35,559 bases of DNA from an uncultured Bacteroidales bacterium (GCA_946185745.1 CAMHKQ010000021.1:1-35559); one strand, 5' to 3'. Shown: positions 7,492 to 17,037, counted from the first letter of the stretch. Numbers and translations: made by a program. Notes: a model not told the origin generated them from the sequence alone.

Positions 7492-9293
7492 AAAAGATAC
7501 TGTTGACATTGCTCCTGGCCGTTCCGGCCATGCTTTGCGCCCAGGAAAAAGAGTGCAATTTCCGCTGGACGGCGGATTCGTCCTACTGTGCGTACAACCT
7601 CCGCGGCGATCTCTACGTAAAGGACAGAGCGGGGAAGGTGACGCGCATCACCACCGACGGTTCCGACGTAATCCTGAACGGCTATGCCTCCTGGGTTTAT
7701 TTCGAGGAGATATTCGGGCGCCCGCACGACTACTGCTCGTTCTGGTGGAGCCCCGACGGCAAGAAGCTTGCCTTTTACCGTTACGACGACAGCGAGGTGC
7801 CCATGTTTCCCATCTATTCGCCCTTCGGGCAGGACGGTACGCTCCGCCGCACGCACTATCCCAAGGCGGGAGAGAAGAATCCCGAGGTGCGCATAGGCTT
7901 CGTGGACCTTTCGAAAGCCAGGGTCAGGAACGGCACCGTCAGGCCGCGCGACATAGTCTGGGCCGATTTCGACCCGACCGCCGACCAGTATTTCGGCATT
8001 CCCTTCTGGGGGGCCGACAGCAGGCATTTCTACGTCGGCCGCGAGCCACGCATCCAGAATACCTACGACCTGTACGAAGTGTCTTCCGCGGACGGCTCCA
8101 AGCGGGCCATCTATCACGAAACCTACAAGACCTGGCTCGACTGGCCCGACGACATGCTGTTTTCCGATACAGGTCTATACATGGTGCGGGCTTTCGAAAC
8201 CGGCTGGGAACAGATTTACTTCCTTTCCTATGACGGCAAGGTATTCAGAAGGCTTACCGACGGCGAGAACTGGAATACGCGTCTCATCCGCCGGGATCCT
8301 TCAAACGGTGACATCTATTTCACCTCACAGCGCGATTCCCGCGTGAGGCAGTCGCTCTACAGGCTGTCTCCCGACAGCAATGTGGTCGCCGTCACCGATC
8401 CGGCCTACAATGTCGACAGGGTGTCCATTCCCGAAGACTGCAGCAGCATTTCGGCGGTGCTGTCCAACGCCCGCACTCCCAATTTCAAATGGAAAGACGG
8501 CGAATGCGACATCCCCGCCGTTCCCGACACCCTTGCCATGCCGGAAATAATCGGCATTCAGGCCGAAGACGGCCAGACCATGTACGGAAGCATAATCTAT
8601 CCGCTCGGCTTCGACCCGGCTAAGAAATACCCCGTCCATATAGAAATCTACGGTGGCCCCGGTACCCAGTACGTGCAGGACCGCTGGAGAAAGCCAAACC
8701 AGTGGTGGAGCGAGAACGGTATAATCCACCTCACGGCGGACGTAAGGGTGTCGGGCCACACCGGTCGCGCAGGCACCGACCTCGATCATAAAGACTTGAC
8801 AACCAGTGCAATAAAAGACTTCTGTACTTGGGCTGAGTGGCTCCGGAGCCTGCCATATGTAAGCAAGATAGGCGTCGAGGGCTTCTCTTTCGGAGGCACC
8901 AACACGGCACTCCTGCTGCTGGACCATTCCGACCTTTTCTGCTGCGGGATAGCAGGCGGGGGAGTGTATGACTGGATGCTGTACGACAGCCATTACACCG
9001 AGCGTTTCATGAGCACTCCCGAAGACAATCCCGAAGGCTATGCCGACAAGGTCCTCGACCATGTAAAAAACTATCCCGGCGACGGAAGCGTGATGCTCAG
9101 GCTCACGCACGGCACCGGCGACGACAACGTGCATTTCCAGAATACCCTCCAGCTTGTGGACGCCCTCCAGAGGGCCGGCAAGCAGTTCGAGCTGATGATA
9201 TATCCCGACGGCATGCACGGGTACCGCGGCGCGCAGGGGGTGCATTCCTGGGAATCCGACAAACTGTTCTGGCTGAAATACTTGAAAAACTGA
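7488..9293 (+). CDS. Exported S9 family peptidase, DPP4-like
   Basis: 601 residues starting MKKILLTLLLAVPAMLCAQ, a classic signal peptide with probable cleavage around AQ/E, so the enzyme is periplasmic or envelope-bound. The first 380 or so residues are an S9-type beta-propeller. The segment WVYFEEIFGR resembles the WVYEEE Glu-Glu motif with which dipeptidyl peptidase IV holds the free N-terminus of its substrate. The C-terminal alpha/beta hydrolase domain shows the nucleophile in GFSFGG (Ser near 467), the acid in TGDDNVHFQ (Asp near 545) and His in DGMHGY (near 577). Expected activity: release of N-terminal dipeptides, often with Pro or Ala second. The frame is open upstream to 7416, but the ATG at 7488 gives the signal peptide and a 4-nt ATGA overlap with the helicase gene. 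Confidence 0.93.
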   Translation: MKKILLTLLLAVPAMLCAQEKECNFRWTADSSYCAYNLRGDLYVKDRAGKVTRITTDGSDVILNGYASWVYFEEIFGRPHDYCSFWWSPDGKKLAFYRYDDSEVPMFPIYSPFGQDGTLRRTHYPKAGEKNPEVRIGFVDLSKARVRNGTVRPRDIVWADFDPTADQYFGIPFWGADSRHFYVGREPRIQNTYDLYEVSSADGSKRAIYHETYKTWLDWPDDMLFSDTGLYMVRAFETGWEQIYFLSYDGKVFRRLTDGENWNTRLIRRDPSNGDIYFTSQRDSRVRQSLYRLSPDSNVVAVTDPAYNVDRVSIPEDCSSISAVLSNARTPNFKWKDGECDIPAVPDTLAMPEIIGIQAEDGQTMYGSIIYPLGFDPAKKYPVHIEIYGGPGTQYVQDRWRKPNQWWSENGIIHLTADVRVSGHTGRAGTDLDHKDLTTSAIKDFCTWAEWLRSLPYVSKIGVEGFSFGGTNTALLLLDHSDLFCCGIAGGGVYDWMLYDSHYTERFMSTPEDNPEGYADKVLDHVKNYPGDGSVMLRLTHGTGDDNVHFQNTLQLVDALQRAGKQFELMIYPDGMHGYRGAQGVHSWESDKLFWLKYLKN

Positions 9294-9299
9294 TATACC

Positions 9300-10946
9300 A
9301 TGAAAGAATTTGAAAAAAGAGCACAGGCCTGGCTGGACGGCGATTTCGACGCCGCAACCAAGGCGGAAGTCCGTGAACTTCAGAAAGATCCGGCAGCCCT
9401 TGAGGATGCATTTTACCGCAATCTTGAATTCGGCACCGGAGGCCTCCGCGGCACTATGGGCGTCGGCACCAACCGCATGAACAAATACACGGTTGGAATG
9501 GCCACCCAGGGTCTCGCAAATTACATGAAGGCGAACGTGAAGGGCCCGCTCAGCGTGTGCGTATCCTTCGATTCCCGCAACCACAGCCGCGAATTCGCCG
9601 GAATTACGGCGGACGTGCTTTCCGCCAACGGCATCAAGGTCTACCTGTTCACCGAACTGCATCCCGTGCCGCTGATGAGCTACAGCGTGCGCCATCAGAA
9701 AGCCACCGCCGGCGTGATGATCACCGCTTCGCACAATCCCAAGGAATACAACGGCTACAAGGTGTTCTGGAGCGACGGCGCGCAGATTACCGCCCCCGTC
9801 GACAAGGACATCGTGGCCGAAGTGGCGAAGATCACCGACCCGTCCCAGGTGAAGTTCAAGGGCAATCCGGAGCTCATCGAGCCCATGGGCCGCGAAATCG
9901 ACGAGGCCTATTTCCAGAGCGTGCTGCCCTTGACCCTCAGCCCGGAGGCCCGCGGCCGCCATGCAGACATGAAGATAGTGTACACGCCCCTCCACGGCTG
10001 CGGCGTGCGCATCGTCCCCGAGGCCCTGAGGCGTCTCGGCTTCGTGAACGTGATGTCGGTAAAGGAACAGCAGGAGCTCAACGGTGATTTCCCCACCGTT
10101 CAGTCTCCCAATCCCGAGGAGCCCTCGGCTCTCAAGATGGCCATCGAACTGGCCGACAGGGAAGGGGCCGACCTCGTGCTCGGCACCGATCCGGACGCTG
10201 ACCGCATGGGCATCGCCGTGCGCGACAACAACGGCAAGATAGTGCTTTTCAACGGCAACCAGACCGCCTCCATGCTGGTCTATTACATCCTCCGCCGCTG
10301 GAAGGAGCTCGGCAAGCTCGACGGCAGCAAGTATGTGGTCAAGACCATCGTGACAACTCCGCTCATCAAGGATATTGCCGAGAGTTTCGGCGTCAAGTGC
10401 TACGATGTCCTCACCGGTTTCAAATACATCGCCGAAATCGTGAAGCGCAACGAAGGGGCGGGAGAGTTCATCTGCGGCGGCGAAGAGAGCTTTGGTTTTA
10501 ACGTGGGCGAGCACGTCCGCGACAAGGACGCTCCGATTTCCTGCTGCATGGTAGCCGAATGCATGGCCTGGGCCGCTGAACAGGGCCTCACGCTCTATCA
10601 GCTTATGGAAAAGATATACGAGGAATACGGCTACCGCAAGGAAGGGCTTGTCTCCCTTGTGCGCAAGGGCATTACCGGCGCACAGGAGATCCAGCAGATA
10701 ATGGCCGGGCTGCGTTCCGATCCGCCGAAGGCCCTGGCAGGCTCGAAGGTGGTGCGTACCGTCGACTACAACGAGCCGGAGAAGACCGGCCTGCCGAAGA
10801 GCAACGTGCTGCAGTTCTTCAGCGAAGAGGGCGACGTGGTCACTGTACGTCCCTCGGGAACCGAACCCAAGATCAAGTTCTACTTCGGTGCGAAGGGCTC
10901 CGACGCGGACGCCAAGATAGCCGCCCTCAAGGAACAGTTCAAATAA
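9300..10946 (+). CDS. Phosphoglucomutase/phosphomannomutase (alpha-D-phosphohexomutase family)
   Basis: 548 residues. The four family signatures are present in order: the phosphoserine loop TASHNP (Ser144), the Mg-binding loop GTDPDADRMG near residue 298, the sugar-specificity loop GGEESFGFN, and the phosphate-binding RPSGTEPKIKFY near the C-terminus. The enzyme interconverts hexose 1- and 6-phosphates through a bisphosphate intermediate, linking glycolysis with nucleotide-sugar synthesis. The long type with an N-terminal GTGGLRG motif is usually a phosphoglucomutase, but mannose or mixed specificity cannot be excluded. It follows the peptidase gene after 6 nt with no promoter box between them, so it is probably cotranscribed. 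It converges on nth 19 nt away. Confidence 0.93.
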   Translation: MKEFEKRAQAWLDGDFDAATKAEVRELQKDPAALEDAFYRNLEFGTGGLRGTMGVGTNRMNKYTVGMATQGLANYMKANVKGPLSVCVSFDSRNHSREFAGITADVLSANGIKVYLFTELHPVPLMSYSVRHQKATAGVMITASHNPKEYNGYKVFWSDGAQITAPVDKDIVAEVAKITDPSQVKFKGNPELIEPMGREIDEAYFQSVLPLTLSPEARGRHADMKIVYTPLHGCGVRIVPEALRRLGFVNVMSVKEQQELNGDFPTVQSPNPEEPSALKMAIELADREGADLVLGTDPDADRMGIAVRDNNGKIVLFNGNQTASMLVYYILRRWKELGKLDGSKYVVKTIVTTPLIKDIAESFGVKCYDVLTGFKYIAEIVKRNEGAGEFICGGEESFGFNVGEHVRDKDAPISCCMVAECMAWAAEQGLTLYQLMEKIYEEYGYRKEGLVSLVRKGITGAQEIQQIMAGLRSDPPKALAGSKVVRTVDYNEPEKTGLPKSNVLQFFSEEGDVVTVRPSGTEPKIKFYFGAKGSDADAKIAALKEQFK

Positions 10947-10965
10947 CCGGGGAACAGATGCGCCG

Positions 10966-11598
10966 TCAGGCGCCAGCGAATTGTTTGCAGTAGCTCGAAA
11001 TGGGGCATTCGCCGCATTTCGGGCTACGTGCCTTACAGACGTAGCGTCCGTGAAGGAGGAGCCAGTGATGGGCCGCGGGGCGCTCGTCCTTCCGGATATG
11101 CTTCTCAAGGTCCTGTTCCACCGCATAGGGGGTGGCGCCGCGCGAAAGCCCCAGGCGGTGCGATACCCGGAAAACGTGGGTGTCCACGGCAATTACGGGC
11201 GCTCCTGCAAGCAGGGATGCCACCACGTTGGCAGTCTTGCGGCCGGCCCCCGGGAGAGTCATTATTTCATCCACTCCCGTGGGGATCTGCCCGTCGAAAT
11301 CCTTCACCACCTTTTTTGCCATTGCAACGAGGTTCCTGGCCTTGTTGTTGGGATACGAGACGCTGCGGATATAGGGGAGCAGGTCTTCCGGAGAGGCGAG
11401 GGCCATGGCGTCCACTATAGGATAGGCCTCGAAAAGGGCGGGGGTGACCATGTTCACCCGCTTGTCCGTGCACTGGGCGCTCAGGATTACCGACACTATG
11501 AGCTCGTACGGGTTCCTGAAGACGAGCTCAGAGGCCTGCTGCCCCACGTTCCGGCGGAAATAGTCCAGGATGCCGGCGTATCTTTCTTTAATCGTCAT
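10966..11598 (-). CDS. nth: Endonuclease III, DNA glycosylase/AP lyase
   Basis: 210 residues. The helix-hairpin-helix reads LPGAGRKTANV with the catalytic lysine, followed by VDTHVFRVSHRLGL carrying the catalytic aspartate. The C-terminal iron-sulfur loop is complete, with Cys spacing C-X6-C-X2-C-X5-C (VCKARSPKCGECPISSYC). Length matches E. coli Nth (211 aa). It removes oxidised pyrimidines and cuts the resulting abasic site in base excision repair. The start overlaps the ftsE stop by 4 nt, so the two genes are translated in sequence from the ftsE promoter. This pairing has no obvious functional logic. Confidence 0.96.
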   Translation of the reverse strand: MTIKERYAGILDYFRRNVGQQASELVFRNPYELIVSVILSAQCTDKRVNMVTPALFEAYPIVDAMALASPEDLLPYIRSVSYPNNKARNLVAMAKKVVKDFDGQIPTGVDEIMTLPGAGRKTANVVASLLAGAPVIAVDTHVFRVSHRLGLSRGATPYAVEQDLEKHIRKDERPAAHHWLLLHGRYVCKARSPKCGECPISSYCKQFAGA

Positions 11599-12299
11599 AT
11601 CGTAAGCGCGAGTTCAATTACTTCGTCCCTTGCGCTCTCTTCGCACTTTTCGTCCTTGCAGACGAAAACCCTGCCGGGATAGTTGCGGAAGATGTTGCGG
11701 TTGTGTGTGACGATGACGACGGTGGTGCCGTTCTCCCTGTTCACCTTGGTGAGCAGCTGCATGATGCCGTCGGCGGTCTCCTCGTCGAGGTTTCCGGTAG
11801 GCTCGTCCGCCAGGATGGCCTCGGGCCGGTTGAGTATGGCCCTTGCGATGGCTATGCGCTGCTGCTCGCCGCCGGAAAGCTGATGGGGCATCTTATGTGC
11901 CTTGGTTCCCATGCCTACGGATTCCAGCACCTCTCCGATCCGTGCGGATATTTCGTCTCTGTTCTTCCAGCCGGTGCTGCGGAGCACGAACTCCAGGTTG
12001 TCCCAGACGCTGCGGTCCATGAGCAGCTGGAAATCCTGGAAGACGACTCCGAGTTTGCGGCGCAGAACGGGCACCGTCCGTGCCTTTATGCCTTCCAGTG
12101 TGATGCCGCACACCTCGCCGTGACCTTCTTTCAGCGGATTCTCCGCCGTTATGGTACGAATTATGGATGTCTTTCCCGTGCCGACCTTGCCGACGATGTA
12201 GACGAAGTCGCCTTTGGCGACGGACATGTCAAGACCGTAGACGACCACGTTTTCGCCGTTGAGAATGTCGGCCTTTTCGAACAGTATGAGATTGTCCAT
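11595..12299 (-). CDS. ftsE: FtsE-like cell division ABC transporter ATPase
   Basis: 234 residues, a single ABC ATPase. Walker A is GKVGTGKT (residues 37-44), the Q-loop is VFQDFQLL, the signature LSGGEQQR, Walker [10 protein letters not shown], and the H-loop VIVTHNR. The [17 protein letters not shown] block is characteristic of FtsE, which with the membrane protein FtsX activates peptidoglycan hydrolases at the division septum. FtsX is not adjacent, as is common in Bacteroidetes, so a LolD/MacB-type lipoprotein or efflux ATPase is the alternative, though less likely from the motifs. The start chosen is the ATG at 12299; the frame is open to 12332, but that overlaps the -7 box at 12322-12329. 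Confidence 0.87.
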   Translation of the reverse strand: MDNLILFEKADILNGENVVVYGLDMSVAKGDFVYIVGKVGTGKTSIIRTITAENPLKEGHGEVCGITLEGIKARTVPVLRRKLGVVFQDFQLLMDRSVWDNLEFVLRSTGWKNRDEISARIGEVLESVGMGTKAHKMPHQLSGGEQQRIAIARAILNRPEAILADEPTGNLDEETADGIMQLLTKVNRENGTTVVIVTHNRNIFRNYPGRVFVCKDEKCEESARDEVIELALTI

Positions 12300-12321
12300 A
12301 AATTGTGAAGATTTTCCTTTG

Positions 12322-12329
12322 CAAATATA
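12322..12329 (-). promoter_or_regulatory. -7 box (TATATTTG) for ftsE-nth
   Basis: TATATTTG on the minus strand lies 22 nt from the ftsE ATG. It faces away from the box at 12353-12360 that serves the TPR gene. Confidence 0.6.
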
Positions 12330-12352
12330 CATTAAAATCCGTCAATTTTTGT

Positions 12353-12360
12353 TAAGTTTG
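12353..12360 (+). promoter_or_regulatory. -7 box (TAAGTTTG) for the TPR/beta-barrel pair
   Basis: TAAGTTTG fits TAnnTTTG and lies 27 nt before the ATG at 12388. No clear -33 element at the expected distance. Confidence 0.55.
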
Positions 12361-12387
12361 TATTCTTTGTAAAAGAACTGTAAAGAC

Positions 12388-15339
12388 ATGAAAAAAACAG
12401 CCATATCCATAGCCCTGGCGGCTCTTCTTGCATCGGGCGTGAACGTCTTTTCCCAGGAGGTCCCGCAGACTTTCAAGGAGGCGCTTACCCTCTTCCAGAA
12501 CGGAGCCTACGACCAGGCGAAGTCTCTCTTCGACAAATGCGACGAGCCGCTGAGCCGCGCCTGGTCGGTGCTCTGCGCCGTGAAGGGGCGGGCCCCCTCG
12601 TACCGTGTCCTGATCGAAGACCTCGAGCGTGAAACCCCGCGTAGCGCCCTGTACAATCCCATCCATTTTGCAGCGGCGCTGAACCTTTTCGACGAAGGCG
12701 ACTATGCGGCCGCCGGGGACGAACTCGGCAAGGTGGACGAAAAACTCCTTCCCGAGGGCGAGATCGGGGAGTACGTATTCAAGAAGGCATACTGCCAGTA
12801 CGCCCAGGAGAACTATGTGCCCGCCATGATTCTGTTCAGGAAGGTGGTGGACATGCCCTATTCGGTATATACCGCCCCGTCGCAGTATGCCCTCGGATAC
12901 ATCGCATACAATCACGGAGGCTTTCCGGAGGCCGAAAAATGGTTCGGACAGGCAGGAGCCGACCCCCGTTTCGAAGAGCTGGCGAACTACTACATCATGG
13001 AGTGCCGCTTCCTCGACAAAGACTACGACTATGTCACAGCAAACGGCCCCGCAATGCTCGAAACCCTTCCCTCGGAGCGCCGCGGGCGTCTTGCCAGGAT
13101 GATAAGCGAATCCTTCCTGGTGAAGGGAAATGACAAGAAAGCCCTCGAATACCTACGGCTGGAGGAATCGGCTCCCGGCAGCCGCAACCGCGCCGACTAC
13201 TTCCATGCCGGCTCGGTGCTCTACGCCGTTGGCGATTACGCCGGCGCCATCGACAATTTCACCAAAATGGGCGCCCTCCGCGATTCGATAGGCCAGGTGG
13301 CAGCCTACGACCTCGGCTATTCCTATATCCGTACGGGCAACAAGGTTGCCGCTGCCGGAGCCTTCGGCGATGCGGCGGCCCTGGCCTTCGACCCCGCCAT
13401 CAGGGAAGACGCCGCCTTCAACGCCGCCAAGCTCGCCTTCGACCTTAACGGCGACACCGCCCCATTCCAGGATTATCTGGCAAAGTATCCATCCGAAAAA
13501 CGAGCTCCCCAAATCTACAACTACATGGCCATAGCGGCTCTGAACAAGCGCGATTACGCAGGAGCCATAGAGAATTATTCCAAGATTGAAGAGCTGGATG
13601 AAATTCAGCAGGGCAACTACATAAAAGCCAATTATCTGCGTGCCAGCCAACTGATAGAGAACGGAAGCTGGAGCGATGCCATTCCCTTCCTCAGGGCGGC
13701 CGGTTTCCATTATCCCAGGACCGACCGCTTCAACCAGCTCAGCCGGTACTGGCTCGCCGAGGCCAATCTCAATGCCGGCAACTATACTGAGGCCGAGAGC
13801 ATTTGGACCGACCTCTACAACAACTCCGCCCTCAGGGGCATGAAGGAAAACCGGCTGCTTACCTATAATCTGGGCTATGCCTGCTTCAATGCAAAGAAAT
13901 ACGAGGCGGCCGCCCGCTGGTTCGACCTGTACGCCGCGTCCAACGACAAGACCAGCCGCGAGGACGCCCTCACGCGCCGTGGCGACTGCGATTTCGCCCG
14001 TCACGATTACCGCAGCGCCGTAACGTCTTACGGCAGGGTCCTGGGCGAATACCGCAGCGCCGACAAGATCTATCCATATCTGCAGCAGGCCATCGCCTAT
14101 GGTCTGTCCGGCGACAAGGACTCGAAGATAAAAGTCCTGTCCGCCGTCAGGCAGGCATCGGCCTCGGCGCCGCTTTATTCCGAGGCCATGTACGAACTGG
14201 GCCGCACCTACATGGAAACCGAACAGTACAACACGGCTCTCGACGTCTTCGAGAAGCTCAGGCGCTCCACCGCCGACAACACCTTCGTCGCCCGGGCCCT
14301 CATCGGCAAGGGCATGGCCTACCGCAACATGAAGGAGTATGATACCGCCCTCACGCAGTACAAGAAAGTGGTGGAGCTCATGCCGGGCAGCCAGTATTCG
14401 CAGGATGCGCTTCTGGCCATCAACTCCATCTACCAGGCCCTCGGGCAGCCAGAAAAGTATATAGAGTACCTCGAGGGCAACGGCATCGGAGTGGGCAGGA
14501 ATGCCTCCGAGAAGGAAGACATCTACTTCAACACCGCCGAACAGGTGTACCTGGCCGGCAATTATTCCCAGGCCCTCAAGTCCCTGCAGAAATACCTCGA
14601 CGACTATCCGTCGGGCGCAAAGAGGGGAGACGCCCTGTTTTATCTCGCCGACTCCTACAGCCGTCTCGGCCAGAAGGAGAAGGCATGCGAAAACTACTTT
14701 GCCGCCTGCTCCGTGCTGAAGGAAGGCCCGTTCGCCGAAAGCTCGGCCCTCGGCTATGCCGCACTCTCTTACGAGCTGGAGCGCTATGCCGACGCCTACA
14801 AGGGCTATGACATGCTTCTGGGCATCGCCCAGATGCAGGAGAACAAGTCCGCCGCCCTCACCGGCAGGCTCCGCAGCGCCTTTGCCGGGAAGATGTGGTC
14901 CTCCGTGGTGAGCGCGGCCGAAGCGGTCAAGGCTGCAGGAGCATCCGGAGAAGCCCTGCGCCAGGCCAACTTCTTCGAAGCCCGCGCCCTGCTCGCCCAG
15001 AGCCGCAGGGACGAGGCGTTCGAGCTCTTCAATATCGTGGCAAAAGAGCCCTCGACCCGAGAGGGCGCAGAATCCACATACATGATAGTCCAGGACCTGT
15101 TCGACAGCGGCAAGTACGACAGGGTCGAATCGCGCGTCTACGATTTCGCGGGGAAGAGCGGCAACCAGGGCTACTGGCTCGCCCGATGCTACATAGTGCT
15201 GGCCGAATCCTTCGCCGCCAGGGGCAATTCCGCCCAGGCCAGGGCCACTCTCGAAAGCATACGCGACGGCTACACTCCGTCGTCTTCCGGAGATGACATC
15301 CAAAAGCTTGTGGCTGAGAAACTTGCAAAACTTCAATAG
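12388..15339 (+). CDS. Large exported tetratricopeptide-repeat protein
   Basis: 983 residues. The N-terminus (MKKTAISIALAALLASG, cleavage near FSQ/E) is a signal peptide, so the protein is periplasmic or on the inner face of the outer membrane. Nearly all the rest is degenerate TPR helices. Clear units include YALGYIAYNHGGFPEAEKWF near residue 170 and GKGMAYRNMKEYDTALTQY near 640, with YLAGNYSQALKSLQKYLDDY near 720. TPR solenoids are scaffolds for protein contacts; no catalytic motif is visible. It is followed after 12 nt by an outer-membrane beta-barrel gene, suggesting a two-part envelope complex (inference). I do not recognise a named family. Alternatives are an outer-membrane assembly accessory or a BamD/YbgF-like tether, neither supported by a specific motif. 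Confidence 0.88.
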   Translation: MKKTAISIALAALLASGVNVFSQEVPQTFKEALTLFQNGAYDQAKSLFDKCDEPLSRAWSVLCAVKGRAPSYRVLIEDLERETPRSALYNPIHFAAALNLFDEGDYAAAGDELGKVDEKLLPEGEIGEYVFKKAYCQYAQENYVPAMILFRKVVDMPYSVYTAPSQYALGYIAYNHGGFPEAEKWFGQAGADPRFEELANYYIMECRFLDKDYDYVTANGPAMLETLPSERRGRLARMISESFLVKGNDKKALEYLRLEESAPGSRNRADYFHAGSVLYAVGDYAGAIDNFTKMGALRDSIGQVAAYDLGYSYIRTGNKVAAAGAFGDAAALAFDPAIREDAAFNAAKLAFDLNGDTAPFQDYLAKYPSEKRAPQIYNYMAIAALNKRDYAGAIENYSKIEELDEIQQGNYIKANYLRASQLIENGSWSDAIPFLRAAGFHYPRTDRFNQLSRYWLAEANLNAGNYTEAESIWTDLYNNSALRGMKENRLLTYNLGYACFNAKKYEAAARWFDLYAASNDKTSREDALTRRGDCDFARHDYRSAVTSYGRVLGEYRSADKIYPYLQQAIAYGLSGDKDSKIKVLSAVRQASASAPLYSEAMYELGRTYMETEQYNTALDVFEKLRRSTADNTFVARALIGKGMAYRNMKEYDTALTQYKKVVELMPGSQYSQDALLAINSIYQALGQPEKYIEYLEGNGIGVGRNASEKEDIYFNTAEQVYLAGNYSQALKSLQKYLDDYPSGAKRGDALFYLADSYSRLGQKEKACENYFAACSVLKEGPFAESSALGYAALSYELERYADAYKGYDMLLGIAQMQENKSAALTGRLRSAFAGKMWSSVVSAAEAVKAAGASGEALRQANFFEARALLAQSRRDEAFELFNIVAKEPSTREGAESTYMIVQDLFDSGKYDRVESRVYDFAGKSGNQGYWLARCYIVLAESFAARGNSAQARATLESIRDGYTPSSSGDDIQKLVAEKLAKLQ

Positions 15340-15351
15340 GAGACCGGAACA

Positions 15352-16983
15352 ATGAAAAAGATATATATCGCAGCAGCAGCGGCCCTGCTTTCCGTCACTT
15401 CGTTTGCACAGAACCTCAATCCCGAGGTGGAAGTGACCAACGATTATGAGGCGCGTATCTCCGAGATGCGCAAGGACGTCCTGCCAATGCTGGTGCCCGA
15501 TTCTCTCACCAGATTCGGCACCGTCGTCGACTACAGCGTCTTCGAAACCAGATACAGGGGCGCTTACGATTTCACCCCGTACGAGATTACAGTCACCCCT
15601 GAGGCCCGCGCTTGGGACGGGAAACGGCTTTACGCGCGCGTCGGAGCCGGCTATCCCTTCCGTCCGCTGGCGAAGATCTATTATTCTCCCAGGATCGAAG
15701 GGGCGCTCAGGAACGTAAACCGCCTCGGCTTCCAGGGCTATGGCGGAACCTACCACACCGCGCTGGGAGGGCCCTCTTACCAGGGTTATGACTACAACCC
15801 ATCAGCAGGAGTGGACATCAGCTGGGCGGGCTCCCGCTGTGCCGCCGGCTTCGAACTGGGATACAACGGCATCCTCACTTCCGACTATGCCGCGAAGTAT
15901 TCCTTCCACGATTTTTCGCTGAACGGCGAGGTGCGTTCGACGGGCGAGGCAAGGGTGCCGTACGTTTTCAAGGTCGGCGCCGCCTATGCGCTTGACAATC
16001 TGTATGAAATGACGCCGGCCATGCTCAACGAAACGTCCTATGTGGTCGACGGCAGCATCGCTCCGAAGCTTTCCGTGGGTTCCGCGGCCATTGTGTTCGA
16101 CATTCACAGCCAGGGCAGCTTCTACTCGCAGTACTTCGGGCCGGTACTCGTGAACAGCATCACTCCGAAGGCAAGGCTCTCCGTCCTCGGCGGCCTGCGG
16201 CTCGACCTGGGTGTGAAGCTTAGCTACGGCGACTCTTTCGGCATATTCCCCGACGTGCATGCCGTAATAATGTCCGACGGTTCCGCTCCCGACGTGTACG
16301 CGTCGTTCACCGGGGGACATAACGTCACGGACTATTCTGCCGCGAAAAACGCCAACCACTGGGTGAATGCAAGCTACTTCCCGGCCACGCCGGGCGGCTC
16401 AGTGAACCGGATCAGGGTTTCCACAGAAAACCTGAACGCCAGGCTCGGCATCCGGGGGAGCATAGCCGGCCGCATGCAGTACGACCTTTCCGGCGGATGG
16501 GCGTCCTTCAATGATATGCTGATGGACGCCTTTGCGCCCTCCATTAAGCTTTACGGTAACGAAAGCATACCTTCCATGTGCTTCAGCTATGCCGATTACA
16601 ACATGGCCTACGCGGCACTCAGGCTTTCCTGGGCATCCGACCGCTTTAACGTGGACGGAAACTTCCTCTACAGGCACACCAACCTGGAGCCCGACGCCGT
16701 CATCCTGGGCATTCCGGCAGTGGCGGGGGAGCTGAACGCAGTATACAACTGGAACCACAGGCTCTTCGCCGGCGTGCGAGTAAAGGGCCAGACGGGCCGT
16801 CCGTCCCTGGTCTGGAATGATCCCGGCTACATCGATCTGGGCCTCTTCGCCGAATATGAATTCGCCCGCGGAGTGTCGTTCTGGCTGCAGGGAGGCAACC
16901 TGCTCAACATGGATATTCCGGTTTCGCCGACACACGTGCCGGCAGGCATCAATATTACCGGCGGAATCTGCCTGAAATTGTAA
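15352..16983 (+). CDS. Predicted outer-membrane beta-barrel protein, unassigned
   Basis: 543 residues with a signal peptide (MKKIYIAAAAALLSVTSFA, cleavage before QNL). After about 80 residues the chain becomes a series of alternating aromatic/polar strands with Tyr, Gly and Asn turns, such as LYARVGAGYPFRPLAKIYYS and YALDNLYEMTP. It closes on a hydrophobic C-terminal strand (GICLKL), as outer-membrane barrels do. The general look is like the barrel part of TonB-dependent receptors, but the length leaves no room for a full plug domain plus a 22-strand barrel, and no TonB box is evident. It follows the TPR gene by 12 nt and probably shares its transcript. Function unknown; a transporter or an anchoring barrel for the TPR partner are the main options. 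Confidence 0.8.
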   Translation: MKKIYIAAAAALLSVTSFAQNLNPEVEVTNDYEARISEMRKDVLPMLVPDSLTRFGTVVDYSVFETRYRGAYDFTPYEITVTPEARAWDGKRLYARVGAGYPFRPLAKIYYSPRIEGALRNVNRLGFQGYGGTYHTALGGPSYQGYDYNPSAGVDISWAGSRCAAGFELGYNGILTSDYAAKYSFHDFSLNGEVRSTGEARVPYVFKVGAAYALDNLYEMTPAMLNETSYVVDGSIAPKLSVGSAAIVFDIHSQGSFYSQYFGPVLVNSITPKARLSVLGGLRLDLGVKLSYGDSFGIFPDVHAVIMSDGSAPDVYASFTGGHNVTDYSAAKNANHWVNASYFPATPGGSVNRIRVSTENLNARLGIRGSIAGRMQYDLSGGWASFNDMLMDAFAPSIKLYGNESIPSMCFSYADYNMAYAALRLSWASDRFNVDGNFLYRHTNLEPDAVILGIPAVAGELNAVYNWNHRLFAGVRVKGQTGRPSLVWNDPGYIDLGLFAEYEFARGVSFWLQGGNLLNMDIPVSPTHVPAGINITGGICLKL

Positions 16984-16992
16984 TATTTTTCG

Positions 16993-17000
16993 TAATTTTG
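16993..17000 (+). promoter_or_regulatory. -7 box (TAATTTTG) for gyrB
   Basis: TAATTTTG fits TAnnTTTG and sits 37 nt before the gyrB ATG at 17038, in a 54-nt AT-rich spacer. It could drive the whole gyrB-pgpH-tig-clpP-clpX run. Confidence 0.55.
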
Positions 17001-17037
17001 TAAGATTTACAAGGACAATAAAACAAAGACAGCATAA

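Noticed and set aside
10960..10973. Hairpin GCGCC-GTCA-GGCGC between the phosphoglucomutase and nth stops
   Set aside because: Only five pairs and no U-tract on either strand; it overlaps the nth stop codon and is not convincing as a terminator.
8325..11192. 955-aa minus-strand open frame across the peptidase, phosphoglucomutase and nth genes
   Set aside because: No recognisable motif, and it crosses genes with complete catalytic signatures on the plus strand; a composition artefact despite its length.
13153..15756. 867-aa minus-strand open frame opposite the TPR gene
   Set aside because: Antisense shadow; low-complexity Val/Gly/Glu composition with no domain, while the plus strand has a signal peptide and TPR units.
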